Positions 44,690-53,907 of a stretch of 64,000 nt of DNA are shown here, piece after piece. Position numbers and translations under genes: made by a program. Under the pieces are notes generated by a model. It was not told where the DNA came from. It worked only from the letters and a program-made list of their open reading frames with translations, and made no database searches. Each line of letters starts with the position of its first letter. Position 1 is the stretch's first letter. This stretch comes from Cellvibrio mixtus subsp. mixtus J3-8 (GTDB taxonomy: Bacteria > Pseudomonadota > Gammaproteobacteria > Pseudomonadales > Cellvibrionaceae): positions 61,922 to 125,921 of the forward strand of contig NZ_KN266210.1 in the NCBI RefSeq assembly GCF_000766945.1. The letters run 5' to 3'.

Positions 44690-45387
44690 TTTTTACTCCT
44701 CACACATCCAATGAGAACGCCACTCCACCCAATAAATAATTCCTGAAATAATCATAGTCGCTATAAAAATAAACGCTATTACATGGATATTACACAACAA
44801 TTGATTTTTTGCCTGCCATGGCTTATACAAAATCCAAGATAGGATTTAAAAATGAATAACGAAATTTTATAACCTGATTTTAAAATGTGAATATTCAGTA
44901 AATTTTAAAAAAAATTATTCTATTAATAAATTTTCTTAAAATTTTTCATCAATAAAAAAACAAATCCTTTCTTCCTATGTAGCCTTTCATAAAACAAAAA
45001 ATCCAAGCGCCGCCTTAAATAAGCTTCTTAAATTTACGCGACAATTAATACGCAATGAGAGAACCAGGCGATTACCATTAGCCTGCATTCACGTTCAAAG
45101 CCCCTTGGCTATTACTGCCGGATGTGGCCGTTGTAATTGCCGGCATAACACTGTTCTACCGCGCCTGGCAAAAACCGCAGCGAAACTGGCCATTAGCAAA
45201 CCCGGGCCAGATTGCGCCCCCTGCTAATGATGCATTGGCCCTTAAGACTGGCACTGGACCTTAAGAGGGGATGGGCAATTGCTACTATGAACCCTATCGA
45301 CGCCAACACTCAAATAAGATTAATTTACATTTGAAAGTCTATTTCATGTAAGATGTCGCCAGTAACCTCGTTAAGACCAAACAGATC
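44690..45387. promoter_or_regulatory. 698-base AT-rich divergent intergenic region
   Basis: This gap carries the promoter regions of the pilus operon (leftward) and the iron-accessory operon (rightward). The part from 44700 to about 45010 is very AT-rich with many A and T runs. A less AT-rich coding-like fragment (45082-45264) interrupts it. No convincing Fur site was found before the rightward operon. Confidence 0.5.
45082..45264 (+). pseudogene. Possible gene remnant (membrane-protein-like reading frame)
   Basis: One frame stays open for 60 codons with protein-like composition: PWLLLPDVAVVIAGITLFYR (one hydrophobic helix), then a basic patch AWQKPQRN and a Pro/Ala-rich tail ending at TAA 45262-45264. 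There is no ATG and no Shine-Dalgarno; the nearest candidates are GTG 45124 or TTG codons. The base composition is richer in GC than the flanks. It may be the C-terminal relic of a decayed gene or a GTG-started small protein. I cannot assign a family. Confidence 0.25.
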
Positions 45388-45702
45388 ATGCTGCGAACAA
45401 TAAAAAACCTTTCTACGGATACCCGCTACCGCTGGGAAATCACATTCCGGGTAATTACTGCCATTTTTGGCGGTTATTTACTCACAATCACCAGCGGCAT
45501 ATTGCTGGCTTATGCATTGCCTATGGGCAAAAGCGATGCAGTCACTACCGCTATGCTATCCAGCTTTGCAATTTACGCGGGTGCAGCCATGTGGATTTTT
45601 TCCCAACGCTCGTTTCGCAAAGCGCTAGCGGGCATCTGGATTCCCGCCATTATTTTTACGGCGCTGATTACCTTGTTAAAACTGATGGGAGTGACACCAT
45701 GA
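45388..45702 (+). CDS. DUF3649 family iron-uptake-associated membrane protein
   Basis: This 104-residue protein has three hydrophobic helices (about 21-45, 56-74 and 79-100). It matches the DUF3649 group that accompanies PepSY membrane proteins in siderophore loci. Its stop overlaps the start of the next gene by four bases (ATGA). The function is unknown; an inner-membrane accessory for ferric-siderophore handling is the usual inference. Confidence 0.82.
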   Translation: MLRTIKNLSTDTRYRWEITFRVITAIFGGYLLTITSGILLAYALPMGKSDAVTTAMLSSFAIYAGAAMWIFSQRSFRKALAGIWIPAIIFTALITLLKLMGVTP

Positions 45703-47291
45703 AAAATGGTTTTCGCCAATCCATGTCATGGCTGCACACCTGGGGCGGTTTAAGCGTCGGCTGGATTTTGTATTTCGTTTTCCTCACCGGAACACTCGGT
45801 TATTTTGATACTGAAATCGATCGCTGGATGAAACCGGAAGTCCCCGCGGAAACTGCCAATATTGAGCAATCCATTTCGGTAGCCAAACAACGCCTTGATG
45901 AAAAAGCCCAAGGCGCCGAGCGCTGGTTTATCAGCCCGCCCGGTAATCGCGACACACCGAATTTACGTATTTTCTGGCAAATGCCAGAGCAGGCAGATGG
46001 CAAACCCGGCGCGCGCGGCAATGAATCACTGGATGCAAAAACCGGTGAGCTGTTAAGCGGTCGCGCTACCGGTGGAGGGCAAACCTTATATCGCATGCAT
46101 TATTCGCTGCACTACATTCCTGCCAATATTTCTTATTGGGTTGTGGGAATTTGCAGCATGTTTATGTTGATAGCGATTATTACCGGTGTGGTGATCCATA
46201 AAAAAATCTTTAAAGATATTTTTACGTTCCGCAGCCAAAAAGGTCAGCGCTCCTGGCTGGATATGCACAATCTGCTCAGTGTAAGTGCCCTGCCATTTCA
46301 CTTCATGATTACCTATAGCGGCTTGATATTTTTCCTGACTACTTATATGTCATTAATCATTGCCGGCACTTATGGTTTTGGTAGAGAGGCACAGGAAACT
46401 TTTTTCGATGAATTTTTTGCGGAAACCGACACGCTTGATGCGAGCGGCACACCTGCCAATCTGGCCGAACTGAGCGCGATGTTTACTATTGCGGAAGCGC
46501 AATGGGGAAAAGGCCAGGTGCGCTACCTGGAAATTAATCACCCCGGTGATAGCAATGCGCGAGTAATTATCGCGCGCCAAATGGATTCGCCGCTGCGCTC
46601 AAGCCCGGAATTAGTATTTAATGGAGTGACCGGCGAATTACTCAATAGCAAATCAGCATCCACCACTGTACCGCACACGGTATACGATACTTTTTTAGGT
46701 TTACATGAGGGCTTGTTTGCCAACATTGGTTTGCGCTGGTTGTATTTTTTCTCCGGTTTACTGGGCACAGCAATGATCGCAACCGGCATGATTCTCTGGT
46801 CGGTTAAACGTCGTCCCGCGCAATTGAAAAAAGTCGATGGTCCCGATTTTGGCTATCGCCTGGTAGAAAGTTTAAACCTCGGTACGATTGTCGGTTTACC
46901 CATTGCGGTTGCTGCTTATTTCTGGGCGAATCGTTTATTACCTGTCGATCTGGAAAATCGTGCGCAGTGGGAAATACATTCCATGTTTATTGTGTGGCTG
47001 ATGTGTTTGCTCAGCCCGCTACTGCGCCCCATTCAAAAAGGCTGGCATGAATTACTCTGGCTGGCTGCGGCGATTTATTGCTTATTGCCTGTTGTAAATG
47101 CGCTGACAACAGATCGCCATTTAATAAATAGCATCAAAGAAAGCGACTGGATTTTTGCAGGTATGGATTTAACATTTATTGCAGTAGGCCTGCTGTTTGC
47201 ATTTGCCGCAAGCAGATTGCAACAACGCGTAAAACAGGAAGCAACCACGCCTGTGCGCCACAAGAAAAACCAGGTTAACGAGGCTTACTGA
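45699..47291 (+). CDS. PepSY-associated TM protein (siderophore/iron uptake, PiuB-like)
   Basis: This is a 530-residue inner-membrane protein of the PepSY_TM family. The first helix reads WLHTWGGLSVGWILYFVFLTGTLGYFDTEIDRWM, and other helices lie near 145-170, 195-220, 340-360, 385-405 and onward. Large periplasmic loops include the YRMHYSLHYIP and DTFLGLHEGLF His-containing segments. Members are thought to reduce or release iron from siderophores in the periplasm. The start at ATG 45699 (MKNGFRQS) overlaps the DUF3649 stop; the frame is open earlier inside that gene. Confidence 0.9.
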   Translation: MKNGFRQSMSWLHTWGGLSVGWILYFVFLTGTLGYFDTEIDRWMKPEVPAETANIEQSISVAKQRLDEKAQGAERWFISPPGNRDTPNLRIFWQMPEQADGKPGARGNESLDAKTGELLSGRATGGGQTLYRMHYSLHYIPANISYWVVGICSMFMLIAIITGVVIHKKIFKDIFTFRSQKGQRSWLDMHNLLSVSALPFHFMITYSGLIFFLTTYMSLIIAGTYGFGREAQETFFDEFFAETDTLDASGTPANLAELSAMFTIAEAQWGKGQVRYLEINHPGDSNARVIIARQMDSPLRSSPELVFNGVTGELLNSKSASTTVPHTVYDTFLGLHEGLFANIGLRWLYFFSGLLGTAMIATGMILWSVKRRPAQLKKVDGPDFGYRLVESLNLGTIVGLPIAVAAYFWANRLLPVDLENRAQWEIHSMFIVWLMCLLSPLLRPIQKGWHELLWLAAAIYCLLPVVNALTTDRHLINSIKESDWIFAGMDLTFIAVGLLFAFAASRLQQRVKQEATTPVRHKKNQVNEAY

Positions 47292-47292
47292 C

Positions 47293-47607
47293 ATGTTAAT
47301 CAATTTTGCATTGGCATATTGCACCTGCGTATTGTTCAGCATCGCAATGAACCGCCACGGCGCACAGATTTTCCCGGAGCGAAAATTGCCCCCCACAGGT
47401 ACTAAAATACTCGCAAGCAGCGGCTGGCTATTATTAGTAATCACCGCTGCCTTGTGTATGAAACAACAAGGGGTTGGCACTGGCCTGGCCGTTTTAGCCG
47501 GTATATTCAGCGCTGCTATTTTTGTGTTGGCACTTTTACTCAACTATGCAGCGCGTTGGGTTCCTGCGACAACTGTGCTGTTCATCGCTGCGGGTTTAAC
47601 ACTTTAA
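47293..47607 (+). CDS. DUF3325 family membrane protein
   Basis: This 104-residue protein has three to four helices (LINFALAYCTCVLFSIAMNRH, GWLLLVITAALCM, GLAVLAGIFSAAIFVLALLLNY). It fits the DUF3325 family, the usual third member after DUF3649 and PepSY_TM in iron-uptake loci. It begins one base after the PepSY stop, so it is coupled. No TonB-dependent siderophore receptor gene is adjacent, which is unusual for this trio. Confidence 0.82.
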   Translation: MLINFALAYCTCVLFSIAMNRHGAQIFPERKLPPTGTKILASSGWLLLVITAALCMKQQGVGTGLAVLAGIFSAAIFVLALLLNYAARWVPATTVLFIAAGLTL

Positions 47608-47618
47608 TATCAAATGTA

Positions 47619-47635
47619 TTCGCAACACTTGCGAA
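47619..47635. terminator. Short hairpin between convergent genes
   Basis: TTCGCAA-CAC-TTGCGAA is a perfect 7-bp stem with a 3-base loop in the 47-base gap between convergent genes. It has no T-run on either side, so it is at best a weak terminator or pause. Confidence 0.4.
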
Positions 47636-47654
47636 CAGGTTACAGGCGAAAAAC

Positions 47655-48170
47655 TTATGAATTACCTGCCGGTAACTGCTGGGCAAGATAAAGTTGTTGT
47701 AATGAAACGGGTAAAGCACCTTTTGCATAATTACGGACATTGACGTCACTCGACCTCAAGCCCTGTTGCAACAACGCAACCAGTTTCTTACGTTCTTCCA
47801 ATCGACGCTTGCTATACGCCTGGTTAAATTTTTCGCCTTCCAGCCAGGGCGCAACACCGCCCGCGAGCAATTGTTTATCATCCAATACTGCACCATTAAC
47901 GGGGGTAATTTGAGTTACCCGGGCAAGATTTTTCAAACTATCCAATACCATTTGTTGTTCATTCAACATCCGTGCTGCGTAGGCTTTAACTTCGGTTGAA
48001 TTCGACTTCACCAACGCCAGCTTTGCAGTTTTAATTTCCAGAATCGTAGTACGTATTGCAATATCAATAAAAGATTGGGCATCCAGGTCTTTTTCAGTAT
48101 GAGCGTTAGCAAATGGAACAAACACGATCAAAACTAATAAAGTCCCTAACAACACCTTTAAATAACGCAT
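47655..48170 (-). CDS. DUF4142 family exported protein
   Basis: This is a 171-residue exported protein. The signal peptide (LLGTLLVLIVFVPFANA) is followed by a helical ferritin-like DUF4142 domain with AQSFIDIAIRTTILEIKTAKLALVKSNSTEVKAYAARMLNEQQ, the typical 'A.....sevk.fA..mv.dh' pattern. Family members are periplasmic or outer-membrane proteins of unclear role, often stress related. The start at ATG 48170 fits the leader. It ends close to the convergent DUF3325 gene. Confidence 0.82.
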   Translation of the reverse strand: MRYLKVLLGTLLVLIVFVPFANAHTEKDLDAQSFIDIAIRTTILEIKTAKLALVKSNSTEVKAYAARMLNEQQMVLDSLKNLARVTQITPVNGAVLDDKQLLAGGVAPWLEGEKFNQAYSKRRLEERKKLVALLQQGLRSSDVNVRNYAKGALPVSLQQLYLAQQLPAGNS

Positions 48171-48807
48171 CGAAATAAGCTCAAAAAGCAAGTGCCTCCG
48201 GCTACTTAGCAACAAACAACGATCCTTTAGTCCCTCGCGATTAATAGGTAAAAAGTATCATTCAAGACAACACATGAATGGGTTTACAAACTCATTGTAG
48301 ATTAGTTTCACGCCATATTGGCGCAATTTTAATCATATTTTATGGGCAATTTGAGGCAAAATTGTACTTAAGGAAATAAAAATGCTGTTTTAACCACGGT
48401 TAACGCTATTTGTCAGGTAGATAGGCTGATCCATCAAACAATAAATATCTAATTATCTCCCTACCCTACGGAATGGTTATAACTGGCGCGAGATACTTTT
48501 TACAACGCAATTGCTAATTTTGGGATTGATTTGGGGGTTATTACCTCCCTTATTTAAAAACTACCGGTTACTCACAACACGCCTTCCGCATCACTATCCA
48601 TAAAGATTCTGTCGCCTTTATATAAGGTGCAACACAGAAAATCCGGTATTTCCACTGTTACCAAACCTGCTTTTTATCCCAAGAAAGTCACATTTATGTT
48701 GCTAATAAATACGCAAAAATATGATTTTAAAAACATGGCATATCGATTGCTTAAGGACAGACAACAAATTAAATTTTCCATCAACACGGGAATAGAGAAG
48801 GTATCCA
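48171..48807. other. 637-base non-coding stretch
   Basis: AT-rich sequence between the leftward DUF4142 gene and the rightward small gene at 48808. A reading frame at 48627-48857 was judged a chance ORF. No RNA gene, repeat or clear operator was recognised; it holds at least the two divergent promoters. Confidence 0.4.
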
Positions 48808-49017
48808 ATGATGACACCAAAAGAATTAGGAAAGTGGGCCAAAACTGTTGGCATTAATGCACCAAGCCTGGACGCAGGATTTTCTTGCTGGATAAAAAAC
48901 GCCACCGCAGAAGAGCGCAAAAAACATCTTATTGAATGGTGGGACGGCTGGTACGAAGCACTGGATGAAAGTATTTCATTCCAACAAAACATTTATGGAA
49001 ATCGCTCTGCTGCATAA
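48808..49017 (+). CDS. Small unknown protein, distantly Rmf-like
   Basis: This is a 69-residue protein with GAAGG six bases before the first of two adjacent ATGs. The chain has a helix (PKELGKWAKTVGI), a Cys/Trp segment (AGFSCWIKN) and a C-terminal helix ERKKHLIEWWDGWYEALDE. The last element resembles the end of ribosome modulation factor (QWLGGWREAMAD), and the overall plan (AG near the middle, then W-x2-GW-x-EA) is similar but longer. The similarity is too weak for a firm call. It may encode a stationary-phase factor. A large inverted repeat begins eight bases after its stop. Confidence 0.55.
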   Translation: MMTPKELGKWAKTVGINAPSLDAGFSCWIKNATAEERKKHLIEWWDGWYEALDESISFQQNIYGNRSAA

Positions 49018-49024
49018 GCGATAA

Positions 49025-49147
49025 ATTGAGTGCACCAACACATTGGGTGTGATTGACAGCAGTACTTATAAGACGCTTTTTCGTAGACTGCGAATCTGCC
49101 TCGACGCAAACTCCTGCTTTTACACTCAATGTGCTGGTGCATTCAAT
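49025..49147. repeat. 123-bp element with 26-bp terminal inverted repeats
   Basis: The left arm (49025-49050) and the right arm (49122-49147) are inverted copies matching at 23 of 26 positions; each starts ATTGARTGCACCARCACATT. Two of the three mismatches become G-U pairs in a plus-strand transcript, and the third does so in a minus-strand one. The 71-base interior has no clear ORF. Size and structure suit a miniature inverted-repeat element or a long stem of a structured RNA. No target-site duplication was seen. Confidence 0.65.
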
Positions 49148-49399
49148 CCTGATGTTTTGTTGTGAATTTTTCTTTCTTATTTATTCTTGTTCTTTCCATT
49201 CCAGATATCTTCCCTTCGCGCCAATAAATTTTCATATTCAATCAATTTAGCTGCAAAATAATCCAGCCGATTTACTTTTTACAGAAAATAAGACTGACAT
49301 ATATCGAAAATACTATTCAATATAATGCCTACAAAAGATGGGGAATTGAAAAAGTACTGAAATTATCCGCTCCCGGGTTATAGGGCTTAACATTTTTAA

Positions 49400-50020
49400 T
49401 TATTCTTTAAAACCTTTGGCAACAACATAAACCTCGCGTGAGCGCGGACGCGATGCGTTGGGTTTGCGGATCATGACTTTTTCAAACGAGGATTTTACAT
49501 CTTTGATGTAATCGTCACTGCCTTCTCCCTGGAACACTTTTGCGACGAAATCACCGTTGGGTTTTAACACGCGGCGCGCCATATCTAACGCGAGTTCAAC
49601 AAGATAAATCGATGAAGATTGATCAACCGCATCGATACCGCTGATATTCGGAGCCATATCGGAAATAACTACGTCGGCTTTGCGTTCGCCAAGTTTTTCC
49701 ATAATTTGGTTGAATACGGATTCTTCGGTGAAATCGCCCTGGATAAAATCTACATGCTCCAGTGAATCCATCGGCAAAATATCCGAAGCAACAACCCGCC
49801 CCTTCACACCAACTAAACGCCCGGCAATTTGCGACCAACTTCCCGGCGCAGAACCCAGATCAACTACCAGCGCACCGGGGCGAATCAGTTTGTCCTTGTC
49901 ATTCAGCTCGATCAACTTATAAGCCGCGCGCGCGCGATAGCCATCAACCTGGGCTTTTTTAACATAAGGATCGTTGACGTGTTCGTCTAACCAACGGTTG
50001 CTGCTTTTGGATCTGGCCAT
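49400..50020 (-). CDS. rlmE: 23S rRNA (U2552) 2'-O-methyltransferase RlmE/FtsJ
   Basis: This 206-residue SAM-dependent enzyme methylates U2552 of 23S rRNA late in 50S assembly and is heat-shock linked in E. coli. The SAM motif [11 protein letters not shown] lies at 54-64, and the catalytic tetrad is readable as K35-D121-K161-E196. Length is normal. It is transcribed alone here; ftsH is not in the adjacent sequence. The 382-base gap before it (49018-49399) holds the inverted-repeat element and otherwise nothing recognised. Confidence 0.97.
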   Translation of the reverse strand: MARSKSSNRWLDEHVNDPYVKKAQVDGYRARAAYKLIELNDKDKLIRPGALVVDLGSAPGSWSQIAGRLVGVKGRVVASDILPMDSLEHVDFIQGDFTEESVFNQIMEKLGERKADVVISDMAPNISGIDAVDQSSSIYLVELALDMARRVLKPNGDFVAKVFQGEGSDDYIKDVKSSFEKVMIRKPNASRPRSREVYVVAKGFKE

Positions 50021-50095
50021 GGGTAACTCAATGTGAATGCGGAAAACCCAAATATTGTAAAGGTTTAATCGCTATAAGACAAAAACGGCACCAAT

Positions 50096-50118
50096 AAAAA
50101 AAGGGAGCCGAAGCTCCC
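50096..50118 (-). terminator. Rho-independent terminator
   Basis: On the minus strand GGGAGC-TTCG-GCTCCC is followed by T7: a UUCG-capped stem 44 bases after the esterase lipoprotein stop. Confidence 0.93.
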
Positions 50119-50161
50119 CCGTCGTATTCCGCACACAAAAATGCGCGCACACAATTATTAA

Positions 50162-52663
50162 TTAGAACAATTTACCCAGATTGATCAGTTGAGTTTCACC
50201 ACTGTGATCATTGACACCGTCATTATCAGTCACGATGTAAACATCGCCATTTGACATGAGCGCAGTGCCCTCAACTTTTTCCAGCAAGGTACCTGTGGTA
50301 GAACCCAATACTGGTTTGATGTCTTTGATCAGGGTTTTGGTAATAGTTTCGCCGCCTGCAACAGTCTGTAAATTAATTTTGTAGAGACGTTTGATCGCTG
50401 CATCCGGACCACCGCGGTTATCGCGCTCCAGCACCATAAATTCGCCATTGCCAATTGATGTAATTTCAGACAAACCTACCCAGCCCCCGGCGTATTGCGA
50501 GCTGTATGCATCCAATGGATAGAACACAAACTTCCAGGTTTTGCTCGCCAGATCGTAAATACCAATACGCGGATTGGCTTCAGTACCCCAGGCGCGCTGG
50601 AAAGCGAGATACAAACTATTATTGTATTCCGCGATGCCTTCAAAACCATTGTTGGTTTGCAATGCATTGACACTTGCAGGCAAACCAATCACAGATTGAA
50701 TAACACCATACGCGTCAGTTTTGAAAATCAGGTTGCTGGATTTTGCATCTGCCGCTGCCCCCGAACCTTCAGATGCAATCCAGAAGCCGCCGTCAGATGC
50801 TTGCGCCAAACCTTCAGGATCAAGGTTCACGGATTTATCCGCATTAATCATCGCCGCCAATTCCGCATTGGAGAAACTTGGCAAGCCTGCATTAATTCCG
50901 GACGTTGCAAAAACATTTTTGCTATCCCAAATTTTGGTTTCGCTAACAACCAATGCCGGTTTAGTACTTACATCCAGAGTAAAAATACGATTCTGGCCGA
51001 AGAAACTATCTTCAATCGAATACAAGGTTTTAGGGTTGTTTACATCCGCCGATAACGCTGACAATGCGCTCCATGGAATTGGATTTCCATCCGGTCGATT
51101 GACGGATTGAACCGTTGGATATTGTTGCGCTTGCGTGTTGTAGGAATACAAATTTATACCCGCGCGAATAGCGACATTACGTAAATCACTTTCAGACGCA
51201 ACAGCTAACAAATTACGCGATGGAATTGCCAAACCACCTTCCGGTGCCGCACTCGCTGGCAGCACTTGTTTGAATACCGGTTTTTTCGGATCAGCCAGGT
51301 CATACACAAATACCAGGCTGGAGCGTTCGGAATTTACAAACAGGAAGCGCTCTTTGCCGAAAATTCCCAATTCAATATTTTCTGGTTCATTACCTTTCGC
51401 ATCGGAACGACGATCCTGGTAGTGGCCAAAACGAATAGCCAAATCATCCAATTCGCAACCGGAATCCCATACCACTTCGCCTTGGGAATTGAAAATGCTG
51501 AAGCCACGAGTACCACCGTTTAAATCACCTTCGTTGGCGGTAGCGAAATATTCGTTGTTAATCCAGGACACACCATCAGGCTCACGCAAACGCGCCTTTT
51601 GAACTTCAACAGGTTTTATTACCGCAGGGCGATCATCAGTCAAATCGACGTTGACCAGATCTACACTGCCAGCACTGAAGTGACGAACGATAGTGCCAGT
51701 CACAAGGTTAACCAATGCAATGTGATTATTTTCTTGCAGTGTTACTACGGCGATGTTATCAGAATTAATATCAACAAATTCCGGTTCCGGATCTGATGGA
51801 TAAAGTGCTGCAATACCGGTTAAGTCCACATCGCGAGTAGTCCAGCCAGCAGGTGCAGCGGCAGTCAGGTCGACAATCACCAGTTTGCCTGCTGGCAATT
51901 GTGGTGGCACACCGCCATTCAAGGTTTCATCGCGCTCATTTTCAATAACAACGAGCGCGTATTTTCCATCGGGACTAACGGCAACAGAATCCGGTTGGCC
52001 GCCGAGGTTAATCGTGTGAACAACTGTTTTAGTCGCGATATCAACAATCGTCAATTTGCCCGATACGTTGACATAGTCTGCAGAAGTATTTACCGCAACC
52101 AATGCGTTGGGACCTTTAACAGCTATCGATGTTGGCTCGCCGCCCATCGCCAATACACCGGTTGGTTTTGGTTGAGATGGATTCACAATATCCACAAAAC
52201 CAATCTGTTTTTTCAATGCATCGGTATAAACCAGAGTCATACCATCAGTGCTGGCAGCAACAATTTCTGCGGCCGTTTCATCGTTGGTATTACAGGTAGC
52301 ATTAACCTGCATGCAACTTTGCAGGGTAGCCACGCGATTAAAATTCAGTTGCGTGTTGATAACACTTTTATCGCATTGATAAGTCGTTTGCGAAACTTCA
52401 GTTGCTTGTAAGGTGTTGTCATTATTGGCATCAACACCGCTTTCAATTTTTAAGCCGCCTTTAAAACATTGTGCATTGCCCGCTGCCAGCACAGTTTGGC
52501 TAATCAAACTTTTTGCACCGTTACTTCCGTTTGTGCCGTTGCTGCCGTTAGTACCATTCGTACCGTTAGTGCCATTTTTGCCATCGTCACCACCACAGGC
52601 GGTCATTAATAATGGCAATGAAGCCACAAACATCAGCGACAATATTTTTTTTGTAAATTGCAT
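50162..52663 (-). CDS. Phytase-like esterase lipoprotein with collagen-like linker
   Basis: This is a large 833-residue lipoprotein. The lipobox LMTAC places the lipidated Cys at residue 23. A Gly-Asn/Thr tandem (NGTNGTNGTNGSNG..., about 30-50) forms a collagen-like surface spacer. A small DUF7151-like segment follows (CFKGGLKIESGVDANNDNTLQATEV, with a Ca-loop-like DxNxD). A beta-propeller, 'choice-of-anchor I' part spans about 110-430, and a phytase-like esterase domain (about 450-830) contains DPEGLAQASDGGFWIASEGSG and GFEGIAEYNNSLYLAFQRA. It probably cleaves phosphate esters at the cell surface. The start at ATG 52663 has AAGGA at good spacing. Confidence 0.82.
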   Translation of the reverse strand: MQFTKKILSLMFVASLPLLMTACGGDDGKNGTNGTNGTNGSNGTNGSNGAKSLISQTVLAAGNAQCFKGGLKIESGVDANNDNTLQATEVSQTTYQCDKSVINTQLNFNRVATLQSCMQVNATCNTNDETAAEIVAASTDGMTLVYTDALKKQIGFVDIVNPSQPKPTGVLAMGGEPTSIAVKGPNALVAVNTSADYVNVSGKLTIVDIATKTVVHTINLGGQPDSVAVSPDGKYALVVIENERDETLNGGVPPQLPAGKLVIVDLTAAAPAGWTTRDVDLTGIAALYPSDPEPEFVDINSDNIAVVTLQENNHIALVNLVTGTIVRHFSAGSVDLVNVDLTDDRPAVIKPVEVQKARLREPDGVSWINNEYFATANEGDLNGGTRGFSIFNSQGEVVWDSGCELDDLAIRFGHYQDRRSDAKGNEPENIELGIFGKERFLFVNSERSSLVFVYDLADPKKPVFKQVLPASAAPEGGLAIPSRNLLAVASESDLRNVAIRAGINLYSYNTQAQQYPTVQSVNRPDGNPIPWSALSALSADVNNPKTLYSIEDSFFGQNRIFTLDVSTKPALVVSETKIWDSKNVFATSGINAGLPSFSNAELAAMINADKSVNLDPEGLAQASDGGFWIASEGSGAAADAKSSNLIFKTDAYGVIQSVIGLPASVNALQTNNGFEGIAEYNNSLYLAFQRAWGTEANPRIGIYDLASKTWKFVFYPLDAYSSQYAGGWVGLSEITSIGNGEFMVLERDNRGGPDAAIKRLYKINLQTVAGGETITKTLIKDIKPVLGSTTGTLLEKVEGTALMSNGDVYIVTDNDGVNDHSGETQLINLGKLF

Positions 52664-52872
52664 AGGCTTATCCTTCAAAAAGGTTGATTAAGAAGACATT
52701 GGCCCGCAAGCATGGTGGCGATTTATGACGGGATCATGGCTGATTTATGAAGCTTTAATGACAATAGGATGACGAAATTTCGTTGAGTCCGTTTTCAGGA
52801 GCTACTATTCTTCGCTTCACAAGGCACACACCCGATAAAAATTACTTCATCGCGCCATCGCAGGAGAAAACA

Positions 52873-53802
52873 ATGAAAGCTGTCGTTATCAATGAATATG
52901 GCAACAACGATGTAATACATTTAGTGGATGCAATAATTCCACAACCGGGCGCACGCGAGGTTTTAGTAAAAGTAAAAACGGCGGGAGTTAATCCCGTCGA
53001 TTGGAGAATTCGCAGTGGGGCCGGCACACGTTTTGGATTAACACTGCCTATTGCACTCGGCAGTGAAATCGCAGGGACAATTGAAAAGCTGGGCGATGAG
53101 GTAACCCGCTTTACTATTGGTGATGCCGTTTATGGAAAAATTCGCACTGGCGGTTTTGCGGAATATGCAATCGCCCGTGAGGATGAGGTAGCACACAAAC
53201 CACAACGATTGGATTTCATTCACGCTGCCGCAATACCACTCGCCGCATTAACTGCGTGGCAAGCCATGTTTGATTTGGCAAAGCTCACTAGCGGACAGCG
53301 AATTTTAATTACTGGCGCATCCGGTGGGGTAGGTTCACTGGCCGTCCAACTTGCCAAAGCCAAAGGAGCCTATGTGATTGGTACAGCGTCTGGTCATAAT
53401 GGAAACTTTGTTAAGCAGCTCGGTGTTGATGAATTCGTCGATTACACTCGCCAGGATTTCGCAACAGTTGTGCATAACGTTGATGTGGTGTTTGATACGG
53501 TGGGCGGTGAAACTTATCAACATGCGTTTAAAACATTAAAAACCGGCGGCTATTTTGTCACCGCCGTCGAATTTCCCACGGAGGAGCAGCGCAATACGTA
53601 TGGCGATCGCCTTGCACGCGTATTCTGCAAATCCGATCCGGAAGATTTGGCAGCAATCAGTGCGTTAGTGGATAACAATCAATTAATTCCGCATATCGCC
53701 ACCGTGTTACCCCTAAGTGAGATTAAACAGGCCCTGGATCTATCGGAAACCCGGCGCACGCGTGGGAAGATCGTGTTGCAAATAGCAGTGGATAACCGGT
53801 AA
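52873..53802 (+). CDS. NADP-dependent quinone/alkene oxidoreductase (zinc-free MDR)
   Basis: This 309-residue member of the medium-chain reductase superfamily has the GroES-like N-terminal half (MKAVVINEYGNNDVIHLVDA, VKTAGVNPVDWRIRSGAG). The Rossmann loop is ITGASGGVGSLAVQLAKAKGA. It reduces quinones or unsaturated carbonyls. ATG 52873 follows AGGAG perfectly; the frame opens at 52783 without a protein-like start. Its relation to the neighbouring FAD enzyme is unclear, and they are about 100 bases apart. Confidence 0.87.
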   Translation: MKAVVINEYGNNDVIHLVDAIIPQPGAREVLVKVKTAGVNPVDWRIRSGAGTRFGLTLPIALGSEIAGTIEKLGDEVTRFTIGDAVYGKIRTGGFAEYAIAREDEVAHKPQRLDFIHAAAIPLAALTAWQAMFDLAKLTSGQRILITGASGGVGSLAVQLAKAKGAYVIGTASGHNGNFVKQLGVDEFVDYTRQDFATVVHNVDVVFDTVGGETYQHAFKTLKTGGYFVTAVEFPTEEQRNTYGDRLARVFCKSDPEDLAAISALVDNNQLIPHIATVLPLSEIKQALDLSETRRTRGKIVLQIAVDNR

Positions 53803-53907
53803 TCAATTATTGCACTAACTTTTTGATCTTGGCTGGATGGCATAAACCCGCGTAAAATGTGCAGGTTATTCATCCCTTTGCCGGAAAGTCACTGGCCAGG
53901 AGCTTTT

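Noticed and set aside
45300-45370. Possible Fur box before the DUF3649 operon
   Set aside because: The AT-rich stretch has no acceptable match to the 19-bp palindromic consensus; regulation by iron is plausible but not shown by the sequence.
48627-48857. 76-codon frame overlapping the start of the small gene at 48808
   Set aside because: It lacks a ribosome-binding site, its product has no protein-like pattern, and it overlaps a better supported gene in another frame.
49031-49141. NtrC-like half-sites (TGCACCA) in both arms of the inverted repeat
   Set aside because: The spacing between TGCACC and the opposite half within each arm is too long for a standard NtrC site, and the similarity is explained by the arms being copies of each other.
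49053-49250. 65-codon frame running out of the inverted-repeat element
   Set aside because: It begins inside the repeat interior, has no Shine-Dalgarno, and reads through the right arm of the repeat.
52500-52590. Short tandem repeats of about nine bases
   Set aside because: They encode the collagen-like Asn-Gly spacer of the esterase lipoprotein.
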